64,000 nt of DNA from the NCBI RefSeq assembly GCF_014050145.1, contig NZ_JACFYF010000002.1:62001-126000 (forward strand). The letters run 5' to 3'. Source of the DNA: Vibrio marinisediminis. GTDB lineage: Bacteria > Pseudomonadota > Gammaproteobacteria > Enterobacterales > Vibrionaceae. Position numbers and translations under genes: made by a program. Below are positions 9,568-19,231 of this stretch, in pieces; the first letter of the stretch is position 1, and the number at the start of each line of letters is the position of its first letter. The notes beneath the pieces are model-generated. The model did not search any database. It was not told the origin of the DNA and saw only the letters and a list, made by a program, of their open reading frames with translations.

Positions 9568-9867
9568 ATGACAAAATACAACGAAAACGACATCCAATAT
9601 AAAGGCGAAAGTAATGGTGTTCATAGCTGGAAAACACCATCAGGTCAGCCTTATTACTGGCACCCTGATTGGCTACACATCGCGGAAGATGCAACTGGTG
9701 CGCATCCTAAAGCCAATATCGAAGTCGAAACCAATGAACAAGTGACTAAAAAACACGCTCTCAATACCATTTTAAGTCACATCAATAATTGGGCGACAAA
9801 AACTATGTCGAATAACCCAGATTTTGAGACTCAAGCACACGAATCTCAAATAGACTTAAAAAAATAG
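9568..9867 (+). CDS. Small uncharacterised protein, tandem paralogue 2
   Basis: A 99-residue protein that repeats the preceding one: NGVHSW, then PYYWHPDWLHIAEDATGAHPK, followed by an alpha-helical C-terminal half and a polar tail of about 25 residues (ending IDLKK) absent from the first copy. The two copies share roughly half of their residues over the first 60 and lie 165 bases apart, so they arose by tandem duplication. No signal peptide or membrane segment is visible. A strong terminator follows. Function unknown; regulation by the adjacent MocR-type protein is plausible only from position. Confidence 0.75.
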   Translation: MTKYNENDIQYKGESNGVHSWKTPSGQPYYWHPDWLHIAEDATGAHPKANIEVETNEQVTKKHALNTILSHINNWATKTMSNNPDFETQAHESQIDLKK

Positions 9868-9872
9868 AACAT

Positions 9873-9908
9873 AAAACGACCGACACCATCAAGAACTCGG
9901 TCGTTTTT
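9873..9908 (+). terminator. Terminator after the tandem paralogues
   Basis: The stem AAAACGACCGA/TCGGTCGTTTT with a 13-base loop is followed by a T-run. Confidence 0.88.
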
Positions 9909-10294
9909 GCCACTGTTGAAGCAAGATTTTATTCAGAAAGCCCCTTTCAAGTCGAAAATTCATACACGTTGGTTAAAAACCTCACTTAACGAGTAATATT
10001 GCGATTCTTTTCTTTGCGTCAAATCAATATTCACTTTATCTATCAAGGGTTCGGGCTCATTTAGTGCTCAGTTTCATACTTATTACGAAATAACCTATTT
10101 GTTTTTTTCTGGAAGAGAATTGCGTTAATCTCGCCGCTATCACTTATAAAAACTCTATGCATTGAAGATTCATTGGCTGTCAGTGAATAATATTTCTACT
10201 TTCTACCCATTTAGTGTTGTCTCTTGTACGCCATAAAGGTATAAATATTCATGTTACAGTATTTATATCCCTTCGATTAACATGGATGACGATT
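9909..10294 (+). other. Long leader upstream of the aspartate aminotransferase gene
   Basis: No convincing gene lies in these 386 bases. The region is AT-rich and must hold the aminotransferase promoter. One notable element is an inverted repeat TATAAATA (10240-10247) / TATTTATA (10260-10267), about 30 bases before the start codon, which could be an operator. No TyrR-box-like sequence was recognised. Confidence 0.5.
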
Positions 10295-11485
10295 ATGTTT
10301 GAAAAAGTAGTTGCAGCTCCCGCAGACCCTATTCTTGGTCTTACTGAAGAATTTAAAAAAGATCCTCGCGCTGAGAAAATTAACCTTGGCGTTGGTATTT
10401 ACAAAAACGAGCAAGGTGAAACACCTGTTCTGGCTACCGTAAAAAAAGCTGAAGCTGCGCTTGTTGAAACAGAAAAAACAAAATCATACCTCACCATCGA
10501 AGGAACCGCAGAATATGGTCTAGCCGTGCAGCAACTACTGTTTGGCACCAATTCTGAGATCATCACTGAAAACCGTGCTAAAACAGCGCAAGCTCCTGGC
10601 GGTACTGGCGCACTGCGTGTTGCTGGTGAATTTATTAAACGCCAGTTTGGTGATGCAAAAATCTGGATCAGCAACCCGACTTGGGCAAACCACAACGGTG
10701 TTTTCACCGCTGCCGGTATTGAAACCGCTCAATACAGTTACTACAACGCTGAAACTAAAAACAAAGACTTTGCTGGTATGGTTGCAGACCTAAACCAAGC
10801 AAAAGCGGGTGACATCGTGCTATTACACGGATGCTGCCATAACCCTACAGGTATTGACCCAACTGCAGATGAGTGGGAAGAACTGGCTAAGTTAGTGGCA
10901 GAAAAGCAGTTATTACCACTGTTTGATTTTGCTTACCAAGGCTTCGCTGCTGGTGTTGAAGAAGATGCAGCCGGTCTGCGTACGTTCGCTAAGTACAACA
11001 AAGAGATTCTTGTAGCGAGCTCATTCTCTAAGAATTTTGGCTTGTACAATGAACGCGTTGGCGCCTTTACTCTTGTTGCATCAACTGAAGAAGTGGCAAC
11101 AACCGCGTTTTCTCAAGTAAAAGCCATCATTCGTTCAATTTACTCAAACCCACCAGCGCACGGTGCCGCTGTTGTGACTTACATTCTAAGTGATGCAGCG
11201 CTTCGAGCTGAATGGGAAGCCGAAGTGAAAGAGATGCGTGAGCGTATCCAAGAAATGCGTGAACTGTTTGTCACCACATTAAAAGAGCAAGGTGTTGATG
11301 CAGATTTCAGCTTTATCGAACGTCAAAACGGTATGTTCTCTTTCTCTGGTTTATCGAAAGAGCAAGTTGCGCGCCTCAAAGATGAGTTCGCTATTTACAT
11401 TGTTGGTTCAGGACGTATCAGCGTTGCAGGTATGACGAAATCAAACATGTTGCCACTATGCCAAGGTATTGCCGCTGTACTTTAA
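10295..11485 (+). CDS. aspC: Aspartate/aromatic aminotransferase
   Basis: A PLP enzyme that transfers the amino group between aspartate (and often aromatic amino acids) and 2-oxoglutarate. It has 396 residues, the length of E. coli AspC and TyrB, and is collinear with AspC from [16 protein letters not shown] to the end. The PLP lysine is in [28 protein letters not shown] and the substrate-binding arginine region [10 protein letters not shown] are present. The start is set by the family N-terminus; the frame is open 27 codons upstream, but those residues do not match. AspC and TyrB cannot be cleanly told apart here, so the symbol is probable. Confidence 0.88.
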   Translation: MFEKVVAAPADPILGLTEEFKKDPRAEKINLGVGIYKNEQGETPVLATVKKAEAALVETEKTKSYLTIEGTAEYGLAVQQLLFGTNSEIITENRAKTAQAPGGTGALRVAGEFIKRQFGDAKIWISNPTWANHNGVFTAAGIETAQYSYYNAETKNKDFAGMVADLNQAKAGDIVLLHGCCHNPTGIDPTADEWEELAKLVAEKQLLPLFDFAYQGFAAGVEEDAAGLRTFAKYNKEILVASSFSKNFGLYNERVGAFTLVASTEEVATTAFSQVKAIIRSIYSNPPAHGAAVVTYILSDAALRAEWEAEVKEMRERIQEMRELFVTTLKEQGVDADFSFIERQNGMFSFSGLSKEQVARLKDEFAIYIVGSGRISVAGMTKSNMLPLCQGIAAVL

Positions 11486-11511
11486 GCCGATACTGTTTAG
11501 TGAAATATAGA

Positions 11512-11537
11512 AAAAAGCCAGCGATTGCTGGCTTTTT
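11512..11537 (+). terminator. Terminator after aspC
   Basis: A perfect stem AAAAAGCCAGC/GCTGGCTTTTT with loop GATT. Confidence 0.93.
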
Positions 11538-11596
11538 CATTTGATGGCTTTGATAAAAGACACGTTGCTTAAAGGCGGGACTACCTGTTTAGACAA

Positions 11597-11974
11597 CTAT
11601 AATGTCACCATCAATTCATCTTGCTCCAAATTGGTAATACTCACTTCCAAGCGCTCTTTCAAACGCTCTAATTGTTCTTGGTCTAGCTCATACGGCATAA
11701 CCAAACGCAATTCATGAATACCTTCCGTCTTTGCGAGTTCAAGAAGTGTGTGGATATTTGACTCATCACTACGACTTGCAGAAAGAGATCTCATCGCTTT
11801 ATTTTGTAAACGTTCTTCAGGCGTTTTAGATTGTTCAATGGTATCTTTTGCTGCAGTATTGAAAACAGGTGATATCGTACTGATCGCTTCAAGAAACGTC
11901 CATTTCTTGCTGTAAGCTTCTCCTAGAAACGAGGTGTAGTCAAAAACCGCACTTGCCTTGCCTTGATGTTCCAT
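11597..11974 (-). CDS. Conserved-looking hypothetical protein, 125 aa
   Basis: A soluble acidic protein with no recognised domain. It has a short N-terminal aromatic segment (VFDYTSFLGEAYSKKW), a central helical stretch, and a C-terminal part that alternates beta-like strands and helices (HELRLVMPY then a Glu/Leu-rich helix LDQEQLERLKERLE, then ITNLEQDELMVTL). The ATG is preceded by GGGGGA, a good ribosome-binding site. It is transcribed alone, between the convergent aspC terminator and a gap of about 230 bases before the helicase gene. The strong ribosome-binding site and lack of a competing frame make it a real gene, but the function is unknown. Confidence 0.7.
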   Translation of the reverse strand: MEHQGKASAVFDYTSFLGEAYSKKWTFLEAISTISPVFNTAAKDTIEQSKTPEERLQNKAMRSLSASRSDESNIHTLLELAKTEGIHELRLVMPYELDQEQLERLKERLEVSITNLEQDELMVTL

Positions 11975-12203
11975 ATCATCCCCCGTGAATAAGGCAACAA
12001 GTGTATTTAATATCTGTCAAGTTGCCTGATAGATCAATAGGATATAGAACAATAGTCTGTTATGCATAAGCTAGTAGATAAAAAGCTATATAAAAACCAA
12101 TCCGGTAACATTCATTGCACAAATTCGCGATATAGAAAACCAGTTGCGTAATATTTACGTCACCAAAAAAAATCAATAGAAACCGTTCTCATTCCACTCT
12201 TGG

Positions 12204-14549
12204 TCACTTCACATCAACCACTCTACTCGCCTTTTTATATTGGACTTTCCAACCCGCCCAACGTGGAAGCTCCCAACGTTTTGGTCCCCCTTTTCGTAGC
12301 CCGTCTCGATGCACGACATAGACGAGTTTTCTGGCAGGAAAATATTCTACATCTAAATTTAAATCACCTAGGCTTAATGAAAGCGGGTATTGTTCGGAAA
12401 AATCCTGATATTGCCATTGAGGAATCCCTTCAAAGCAAAAATCATCGGCACAAAACAGATCGAGTTCATCGAGTTCACTCAATTCCAATAGCACTAATTG
12501 CTCAGTAAACCAGCGATCAAATTCAATATTGTCGTGATCGTTTTGTTCAGATAAACCAAGCTCGATATACATACGCCAATGGTCGATTTCTGCTTTTCTA
12601 TGCGCATATAAGCCTGCAAGTTTTTCTCCGCTCTTTACCGCTTCTAGCATTGGTTGAATAGCTAACTCTCCTTGGGCAACTTCTTGCTTAGTTGCGACGA
12701 CGCGCCCTGCGTAAACCAGTTCCATTTGTACGAGAGTTCCCTCATCGGTAACAATCGTTTTACCCTGCTGCCATTCGCCGAGTGGTAAACTCTTTAGCTT
12801 GTTGATATCGATTGGCATCATCTCTGTTGCTAACGTTAAGGTTTGCTTAACGCCCCGACCGGGAACACTATGTGTATCAAGTACCAAGGCGGATTCAACA
12901 CTGTTTGGCAAGCGGCTTTCACGCCCAATAATGACCTCAAGCTCGCCATTCGCTAGGGCTTCTTTCCGCTTTACTCTGCGGACAAATACCAACTCGGGAT
13001 GAAGTGTTGCAATCGCATTTAACCACTCATTGTGGTCATAACGCGAAGCCACTTCCAATTGCGGCAAACCAAACAGTGAGCGCATTTGCTCTGAGAGTGC
13101 TTGCGCTTCAGTCAACGCCAGCATATCCACACTTAGCCCCGAGAACTCTTTTCCTCGAATTAGCCCTACCGCTATTTGCCCATCACACCCCTTACTCTCT
13201 TGCTGTGCGAGCAGCTCTCTCTCTTCTTCATTGCCATTGACGCGATACAGTTTGGCTGGTGTTGCTAGCGCTGCGGTATAATCGATCATCACCTCTTTCA
13301 GTGCTTTACTCGGCATGCGAGTCACCAAATCGGCTAGTAAAGCATCTATCGGCAAGGGATATATCATCCGCCCATGCTCCGTCACCAAACCTTCGCTATC
13401 TATCGCCTGCATGTCGCTAAGGATAGTGTGCGCCTGCTGCAGCGACTTCTCTGGCAATGGTTCGAGAAACTCCAGTTGGGTTAAGAGTTCACCGCAGCAA
13501 GCCGAAGCCAGCATCGCCTCGGTTAGTGACTCTCGATGCATTTCTGCAGGTGTGACTGTACTTAACGCGGCATGCTCTCCATACAAACGAACCGACACCC
13601 CATCCATCACGCGCCCTGCCCGCCCTGAACGCTGCTTGGCACTCGCTTGTGAAATGTGTTTTAGACTAAGAGTCGTGCGCCCATTTCTTTGCTCCGTTCG
13701 ACGTTCTAAACCGGAGTCAATCACCACAGCGATGTTTGGAATAGTCAACGAAGTTTCCGCCACATTGGTCGCCAATACCACTTTGGGAAGCTCTTGTTGC
13801 TTAAGCGCCAATTCTCGTTGCGTATCCGTCACGGAAGCATGCAGCGGTGCGACCAATACCCCATCAAGCCCTGACAACATTTGCGCACATTGGGTGATCT
13901 CTTTTCGCCCCGGTAAAAACACCAAGATATCACCATGCGTGGATTCTAATGCTTGCAACACTTCGACTTTAATTCGTTGTTCAAGCTGGCGACTGTCCGG
14001 TAACTGGCGCGACTCGTTAGCACGATGTATCACTGACACTTGATAATTTCGTCCTTGCGCTTGCAGTCGGTTTGCGCCTATATACCGAGCCAATTTCTCA
14101 CCTTCAATGGTGGCAGAGGTCACCACTAAACGATGTTGCTTGTGCTTTTTAAATAGCGCGACTAATAAGTCCGTATCCCAGCGGCGTTCATGAAATTCAT
14201 CGACAATAATGATGTCAAAATCTGCTAACTGGTTTTCGCTATACCAGCGCAAAGCAACACCGGGGGTAACAAAAACAATTTGGCTCGTTGGTTGAAAACG
14301 TGTTTCCAGCTTAATGGCGTAGCCAATGGATTGCCCTACTTGTTCGCCATGTTGCTCAGCAAGATATTGCGCCAATGATGTGCAAGCAATTCGGCGCGGT
14401 TCAATCACTAAGACTCGCCCGAGATCTTTTGCCCACAAAGGTAACCGCGTTGATTTACCAGAACCAGTCTCGGCTTCGACAACAAGGTGTTCTGTTTTTA
14501 GCTGAGAGAGGAAATTATTTTTCAGGGAATCAATGGGCAAGTCGATCAT
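12204..14549 (-). CDS. DEAH-box ATP-dependent helicase, HrpB-like
   Basis: A 781-residue superfamily 2 helicase. Motif I is ETGSGKST (residues 25-35), motif II is DEFH in VDEFHERR, motif III is SATIEG, motif V is ATNVAETSLTIPN and motif VI is QRSGRAGR. A ratchet/winged-helix-like region follows (about 350-480), as in HrpA, HrpB and DEAH RNA helicases. The C-terminal 300 residues resemble HrpB loosely in the middle but lack the closing lysine/arginine-rich HrpB tail I would expect, ending instead in RWELPRWAGWKVQYKK. It is therefore named only HrpB-like. Its RNA target is unknown. The ATG at 14549 was preferred to a TTG two codons upstream. It is divergent from maeA. Confidence 0.85.
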   Translation of the reverse strand: MIDLPIDSLKNNFLSQLKTEHLVVEAETGSGKSTRLPLWAKDLGRVLVIEPRRIACTSLAQYLAEQHGEQVGQSIGYAIKLETRFQPTSQIVFVTPGVALRWYSENQLADFDIIIVDEFHERRWDTDLLVALFKKHKQHRLVVTSATIEGEKLARYIGANRLQAQGRNYQVSVIHRANESRQLPDSRQLEQRIKVEVLQALESTHGDILVFLPGRKEITQCAQMLSGLDGVLVAPLHASVTDTQRELALKQQELPKVVLATNVAETSLTIPNIAVVIDSGLERRTEQRNGRTTLSLKHISQASAKQRSGRAGRVMDGVSVRLYGEHAALSTVTPAEMHRESLTEAMLASACCGELLTQLEFLEPLPEKSLQQAHTILSDMQAIDSEGLVTEHGRMIYPLPIDALLADLVTRMPSKALKEVMIDYTAALATPAKLYRVNGNEEERELLAQQESKGCDGQIAVGLIRGKEFSGLSVDMLALTEAQALSEQMRSLFGLPQLEVASRYDHNEWLNAIATLHPELVFVRRVKRKEALANGELEVIIGRESRLPNSVESALVLDTHSVPGRGVKQTLTLATEMMPIDINKLKSLPLGEWQQGKTIVTDEGTLVQMELVYAGRVVATKQEVAQGELAIQPMLEAVKSGEKLAGLYAHRKAEIDHWRMYIELGLSEQNDHDNIEFDRWFTEQLVLLELSELDELDLFCADDFCFEGIPQWQYQDFSEQYPLSLSLGDLNLDVEYFPARKLVYVVHRDGLRKGGPKRWELPRWAGWKVQYKKASRVVDVK

Positions 14550-14752
14550 AATCAAAGGTTTTAAAGAATTTAATTGTCGATTATAGGTGAAATTACTCGC
14601 AGTTAAAGCGTTGATGAAATTAAGGTCTCACTCTTGCTTGCGATTGTTGTGACGAGTTCAATCCCAGTTTACAATATGCTCTTATATCATTGTCATTATT
14701 GGCTGATATAACAATCGCTCAACCATTCTTCGTTCTTGACTATAGGTTCTCA

Positions 14753-16441
14753 ATGAATAACGACAAACGTCCACTCTATATCCCTTTCGCGGGTCCTGCG
14801 CTTTTAAGTACGCCACTGCTAAACAAAGGCAGTGCGTTTTCCGCCCAAGAACGTATTTCATTTAACCTTGAAGGTTTACTGCCAGAAACGACAGAGACAA
14901 TTCAAGAACAAGTAGAGCGTGCTTACCAACAATATCGTAGCTTTGAAAGCGACATGGATAAGCATATCTATCTGCGTAACATTCAAGACACCAACGAGAC
15001 TCTTTTTTACCGTTTAGTGCAAAACCACATCTCTGAGATGATGCCTATCATCTACACACCAACGGTTGGTGCAGCGTGTGAGAACTTCTCAAATATTTAC
15101 CGACGTGGTCGTGGTCTGTTTGTCTCTTACGCAAACCGTGAGCGCATGGATGACATTTTAAACAATGCTTCTAACCACAACGTTAAAGTGATTGTCGTCA
15201 CCGATGGTGAGCGAATTCTCGGTCTGGGCGACCAAGGCATTGGTGGCATGGGTATTCCAATTGGTAAGCTAGCACTCTACACTGCATGTGGTGGTATCAG
15301 CCCTGCGTACACGCTACCAATCGTGCTGGATGTGGGCACTAACAACCCACAACGACTTGCTGACCCAATGTACATGGGCTGGCGTCATCCTCGTATTACT
15401 GGTCAAGAATACGATGCGTTCGTTGAAGAGTTTATTCAATCAGTTCAACGCCGTTGGCCTGATGCTCTGGTTCAATTTGAAGATTTTGCACAGAAAAATG
15501 CGATGCCGCTACTTGAGCGTTACAAAAACCGCATTTGTTGTTTCAATGATGATATCCAAGGCACCGCCGCTGTTACTGTCGGTTCATTGCTTGCCGCTTG
15601 TAAAGCCGCTGGTAGCAAATTGTCCGAACAGCGTATTGCTTTCCTAGGTGCTGGTTCAGCCGGTTGTGGTATCGCAGAAGCGATCATTGCCCAAATGGTC
15701 ACTGAAGGTATTTCAGACGAAAAAGCACGTTCGCAAGTATACATGGTTGATCGCTGGGGCTTGTTGCAAGAAGGCATGCCTAACCTGCTTGATTTCCAAC
15801 AGAAACTGGTTCAAAAAGCCGAAAGCACTGCAGATTGGGCTAACGATGGAAGTGGCTTCTCGTTGCTTGATGTGATGAGCAATGGTAAGCCAACTGTCCT
15901 TATTGGCGTATCAGGCGCTCCGGGTTTGTTCAGCAAAGAGATCATCAAAGAGATGCACAAACATTGTGCTCGTCCAATTGTATTCCCTCTATCAAACCCA
16001 ACCAGTCGTGTTGAAGCAACGCCCAACGATATTATTCGCTGGACCAATGGCGAAGCACTCGTCGCAACGGGTAGCCCATTTGATCCTGTCGTTCACGATG
16101 GCAAAACTTACCCGATTGCTCAGTGCAACAACAGCTACATTTTCCCAGGTATTGGCTTAGGTGTATTGGCGGTCTCTGCTCGTAGAGTAACTGATGAAAT
16201 GCTTCAAGAATCTAGCCGTGCCCTTGCAACATGCTCGCCACTAGCGATCAACGGACAAGGCGCATTGCTTCCACCACTGGAAGCGATTCATACCGTTTCG
16301 AAGAAGATTGCATTCGCTGTAGGTAAAAAAGCGATTGAACAAGGTGTCGCACAAGAAATTACGGATGAAGCCCTAGAAGAGGCCATCGAAGCTTACTTCT
16401 GGCAACCAGTTTACCGACGTTACAAGCGTACTGCGTTTTAA
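14753..16441 (+). CDS. maeA: NAD-dependent malic enzyme
   Basis: This enzyme oxidatively decarboxylates L-malate to pyruvate and CO2, reducing NAD+. It has 562 residues, the length of the large-type malic enzymes such as E. coli MaeA (SfcA). Visible signatures are the malic N-terminal motif [21 protein letters not shown], the metal-binding [10 protein letters not shown], and the nucleotide-binding [25 protein letters not shown] and GSPFDPV are also family motifs. The start [18 protein letters not shown] fits the family; the longer frame adds 21 unmatched residues. It is followed by a strong terminator and works at the malate/pyruvate node. Confidence 0.96.
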   Translation: MNNDKRPLYIPFAGPALLSTPLLNKGSAFSAQERISFNLEGLLPETTETIQEQVERAYQQYRSFESDMDKHIYLRNIQDTNETLFYRLVQNHISEMMPIIYTPTVGAACENFSNIYRRGRGLFVSYANRERMDDILNNASNHNVKVIVVTDGERILGLGDQGIGGMGIPIGKLALYTACGGISPAYTLPIVLDVGTNNPQRLADPMYMGWRHPRITGQEYDAFVEEFIQSVQRRWPDALVQFEDFAQKNAMPLLERYKNRICCFNDDIQGTAAVTVGSLLAACKAAGSKLSEQRIAFLGAGSAGCGIAEAIIAQMVTEGISDEKARSQVYMVDRWGLLQEGMPNLLDFQQKLVQKAESTADWANDGSGFSLLDVMSNGKPTVLIGVSGAPGLFSKEIIKEMHKHCARPIVFPLSNPTSRVEATPNDIIRWTNGEALVATGSPFDPVVHDGKTYPIAQCNNSYIFPGIGLGVLAVSARRVTDEMLQESSRALATCSPLAINGQGALLPPLEAIHTVSKKIAFAVGKKAIEQGVAQEITDEALEEAIEAYFWQPVYRRYKRTAF

Positions 16442-16458
16442 ACTTAGCAGCTAAATAT

Positions 16459-16482
16459 AAGCCCCTTTTGTAGGGGCTTTTT
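16459..16482 (+). terminator. Terminator after maeA
   Basis: The stem AAGCCCCT/AGGGGCTT with loop TTTGT is followed by a T-run. The ribosome-binding site of the next gene begins directly after it. Confidence 0.9.
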
Positions 16483-16495
16483 CATTGGAGGAAAT

Positions 16496-16819
16496 ATGTT
16501 CGACTATTTTGCCCCTGCGGGGAGATACGTTGCGCCTTATCTTAGTGAAATCTCCACCGCTTTGATCGCATGCGCATTGGTCATGTTTGGCAGTGAGATA
16601 AATGCAAGCCTTAGAAAATTCCTTCGAGCTCACAACTTTGTCCTAAGAACTGTCATTTTCATATTGATAAATGCGTTCGGTTACGGCTTAATCATTGTGA
16701 AAGCAACCCCTTACCTTACTCGGACACTATCTCAACTGCCGTATGGCATGATGTTTTCAATCATTATTATGAGCTTTGTCGCGATAGGTTTATGGGCTCA
16801 AAGGAATAGACAGATTTAG
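16496..16819 (+). CDS. DUF3392-family inner-membrane protein
   Basis: A 107-residue protein with three predicted membrane helices (about residues 18-35, 48-68 and 83-101). The start MFDYFAPAGRYVAPYLSEISTALIACALV and the middle FGSEINASLRKFLRAHNFVLRT match the DUF3392 family, which is common in Vibrio and has no known role. GGAGG sits before the ATG. Its TAG stop overlaps the GTG start of sanA by one base, so the two genes are translated together. Confidence 0.85.
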   Translation: MFDYFAPAGRYVAPYLSEISTALIACALVMFGSEINASLRKFLRAHNFVLRTVIFILINAFGYGLIIVKATPYLTRTLSQLPYGMMFSIIIMSFVAIGLWAQRNRQI

Positions 16820-17598
16820 TGCGTAACATTTTCCACCACCGTTCACCTAAAGAAATATCAACACTTGCAATTAAAGCGGCAAAGGTTCTGCTGGCAGGCG
16901 CTTTGCTACTGAGTTTCGGACTATTTGCAATTGACCGCTGGGTGAGTGTGCAAACCCAAGATCAGCTCTATTTTTCCGTAGACAACGTTCAGCCACACAA
17001 CGTGGCAGTTGTATTAGGAACCAGTAAATACCTCGGCAAAATATTGAACGAGTATTATGTTCATCGTATTGACGCCGCTATCGAACTTTACCAGCAAAAT
17101 AAAGTGTCAAACTTTCTATTGAGTGGTGACAATGCCCATCGTTCTTACAACGAACCCTGGACAATGAAACGTGATTTACTGCGAGCAGATGTGCCTGAGG
17201 AAAAAATATATTTGGATTATGCAGGCTTTCGAACACTCGATTCTGTTGTGCGAGCAAAAGAGATATTTGATACCGATAATTTCCTGATTATTTCTCAGCA
17301 ATTTCATTGCGAGCGAGCGCTATTTATCGCCAACTTCCATGACATTCAAGCCAAATGCCTTGCGGTTTCAGGACCAACCAAACACTCAGGTTATAAAGTA
17401 AGGGTAAGAGAAGTCTTTGCCCGCGCAAAAGCGGTACTCGATCTCTATATCACACGAGCGAAACCAAAATTTCTTGGTCCTAAAGAACCGATCATCACTG
17501 AACAAGAAGCACCTTTTGATGAAGTAATCAGTGATGAAGTAATCAGTGACGCAGAAACAACCAATACAGAATCTCAAAAAGTCATCGACCCTAACTAA
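16819..17598 (+). CDS. sanA: SanA-like DUF218 membrane protein
   Basis: A 259-residue protein with one N-terminal membrane helix (about residues 20-41) and a DUF218 domain. Motifs include VAVVLGTSKYLG, FLLSGDNAHRSYNEP, and ISQQFHCERALFIA, which match the SanA/YdcF family. E. coli SanA supports envelope exclusion of vancomycin at high temperature, so a cell-envelope role is likely. The start is GTG, overlapping the upstream stop codon by one base, which implies translational coupling to the DUF3392 gene. The last 50 residues are an acidic, low-complexity extension carrying an exact DNA repeat (17518-17547) that encodes DEVIS twice. Confidence 0.88.
   Translation: MRNIFHHRSPKEISTLAIKAAKVLLAGALLLSFGLFAIDRWVSVQTQDQLYFSVDNVQPHNVAVVLGTSKYLGKILNEYYVHRIDAAIELYQQNKVSNFLLSGDNAHRSYNEPWTMKRDLLRADVPEEKIYLDYAGFRTLDSVVRAKEIFDTDNFLIISQQFHCERALFIANFHDIQAKCLAVSGPTKHSGYKVRVREVFARAKAVLDLYITRAKPKFLGPKEPIITEQEAPFDEVISDEVISDAETTNTESQKVIDPN
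17518..17547 (+). repeat. 15-base tandem repeat in the sanA tail
   Basis: GATGAAGTAATCAGT occurs twice in direct succession and keeps the frame. It encodes DEVIS twice in an acidic tail outside the DUF218 domain, so copy number could vary without harm. Confidence 0.9.
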
Positions 17599-17611
17599 GG
17601 TCGGTGCTCAA

Positions 17612-18919
17612 TCACATCCCGTTAATCTCAACTCTATTTCTGCCACTGTGCTTTGCGACGTATAATAATTCGTCCGCTCTAGCGACCATATCTAATACGG
17701 TTTCATCTTCTAGTTGAGTCACCCCTAAACTGGCAGTCAGCACTTCTCCATGCATCCATGGATAAAGCTCTATTTTTTGGCGTAAACGCTCGGCCAACAT
17801 AGCGGCTTGTTTAAGTGATGTTGACGCACAGAAAATCACAAACTCCTCGCCTCCCCATCGAACCAGACGATCTGTTGCCCTCAATTCAGCCATCGTTACC
17901 ATGGTAAATTCTCGCAAGATATCATCACCCATTTTATGACCATAGAGGTCATTCACTCGCTTGAAGTGATCAATGTCCAAGTAGATAATCGCCAAGGGTT
18001 CATCCAAGCTTTCACGGCAATTAAACTGCGTCTCCAACCAACTTCTTACGGCATGACGATTCATCGCCCCAGTCAAGGCATCTCGATTAGCTTGCTCAGC
18101 AAATTCAATATTCTGCTCTGTAAGTTTACGATTAAGGCTTTTAAGATGCTTACGTCGAACCTCATAATGGGCGATCTTCAATCGGCTATTGCGAATTTCT
18201 AGCCCACTAAAAACCATCGCCAGTGTTACCCAGAGAATGAGTAAGCTGAACAGTAAACTTTCACCATCGATGTAATGGCCAACAAATTCGATGCTATTTA
18301 TCTTGAGTTGATAACGCCCTTGCGCTGTGCCTGATCCCGTTGCAAATTCAATCCGATTTACGTTACTAAATTCGGGACCTGCATGCTCGATGGAAATTTG
18401 GTTGTCCACTAGCCACCAAGTCATTACCTGCATGTTATTTAGAGGAATCTCCAACACTTGATTGTAATCTGCCTGGCGATAATCCAACCCATTGTATTTA
18501 AATGTATATTCATTCTCCGTCGTTGAATAAGCCGAGTTGAAGTTACGTAGATAGAAACGCAGTGCGGGCTTTGCACCTCCATCAAGATTAATGAAATCTA
18601 CATCCAACCGCACCGTGTGATAGTCCGAAAAATCAAAGCCTTTGCTCGGATCATGTTCATCATATTTAATTGAAACACCACAATATGGCCAAGGATAGTC
18701 TTCACTCGCTTTTAACTCACAATTCAGAGCAACAGCCTTACCATTTTGCTCGATAGAACTGACCGATGCTCCATTTTGTACTTGGTCATTGGTGGCTAAA
18801 AATGCAAACTCACTCGGGCTGATTTGGTACCGTTTTTTTTCCCCAAACTGCCAATGTAATGCGACGATTAAAACCGTAAATAGAAATAAGGAAAATATGA
18901 GCTTATGAATCGTATTCAC
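17612..18919 (-). CDS. Membrane-bound diguanylate cyclase (GGDEF)
   Basis: A 435-residue protein that should make cyclic di-GMP from two GTP. An N-terminal membrane helix (residues 5-23) is followed by a periplasmic domain of about 195 residues, a second helix near 220-240, a short coiled coil, and a GGDEF domain from about 270. The active-site motif is GGEEF in RWGGEEFVIF, and an inhibitory-site RxxD (RATD) lies five residues before it, so product inhibition is expected. The periplasmic domain is beta-rich and resembles jelly-roll carbohydrate-binding modules, but this is only an impression. The start is GTG with a weak ribosome-binding site. It is convergent with sanA. Confidence 0.9.
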   Translation of the reverse strand: MNTIHKLIFSLFLFTVLIVALHWQFGEKKRYQISPSEFAFLATNDQVQNGASVSSIEQNGKAVALNCELKASEDYPWPYCGVSIKYDEHDPSKGFDFSDYHTVRLDVDFINLDGGAKPALRFYLRNFNSAYSTTENEYTFKYNGLDYRQADYNQVLEIPLNNMQVMTWWLVDNQISIEHAGPEFSNVNRIEFATGSGTAQGRYQLKINSIEFVGHYIDGESLLFSLLILWVTLAMVFSGLEIRNSRLKIAHYEVRRKHLKSLNRKLTEQNIEFAEQANRDALTGAMNRHAVRSWLETQFNCRESLDEPLAIIYLDIDHFKRVNDLYGHKMGDDILREFTMVTMAELRATDRLVRWGGEEFVIFCASTSLKQAAMLAERLRQKIELYPWMHGEVLTASLGVTQLEDETVLDMVARADELLYVAKHSGRNRVEINGM

Positions 18920-19231
18920 TTAACAATCTCACTGCAAAATAATGAACCAGCAATCAAATTTTATTGCCTTTGATGCTAAATTTAACGCCAGAACAATCTG
19001 TTGCACATTAACTTTGATTTCCATTCCAATTAATTAGGACTCACTTCATAAAAACGACAGAAGCAAATACGTGACATCCTGTCAGGGCAACATGAACACA
19101 CACTGAAACAAAAACTAAACTCTGATAAGCTAATCAAAAATATGAGACCCAAGCCACTTGGAGACGTTGCTAGGCAACAATGCTGTCACTTCAAGTCGTG
19201 CGGAATAACTATAAACATTACGAGCAAAGTC
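18920..19231. other. Divergent promoter region of the cyclase and DUF2797 genes
   Basis: No gene is supported in these 312 bases. A small hairpin GTTGC-TAG-GCAAC (19166-19178) lies about 55 bases before the DUF2797 start inside a frame that could extend that protein by 30 residues, but those residues look non-homologous. Confidence 0.4.

Noticed and set aside
12200-12508. Plus-strand open frame of 102 codons at the end of the HrpB-like helicase gene
   Set aside because: It is wholly antisense to coding sequence of the helicase and has no ribosome-binding site or recognisable motif.
13315-14043. Plus-strand open frame of 242 codons inside the helicase gene
   Set aside because: A long shadow frame antisense to conserved helicase motifs; composition is Ser/Cys/Arg-rich as expected for antisense coding DNA.
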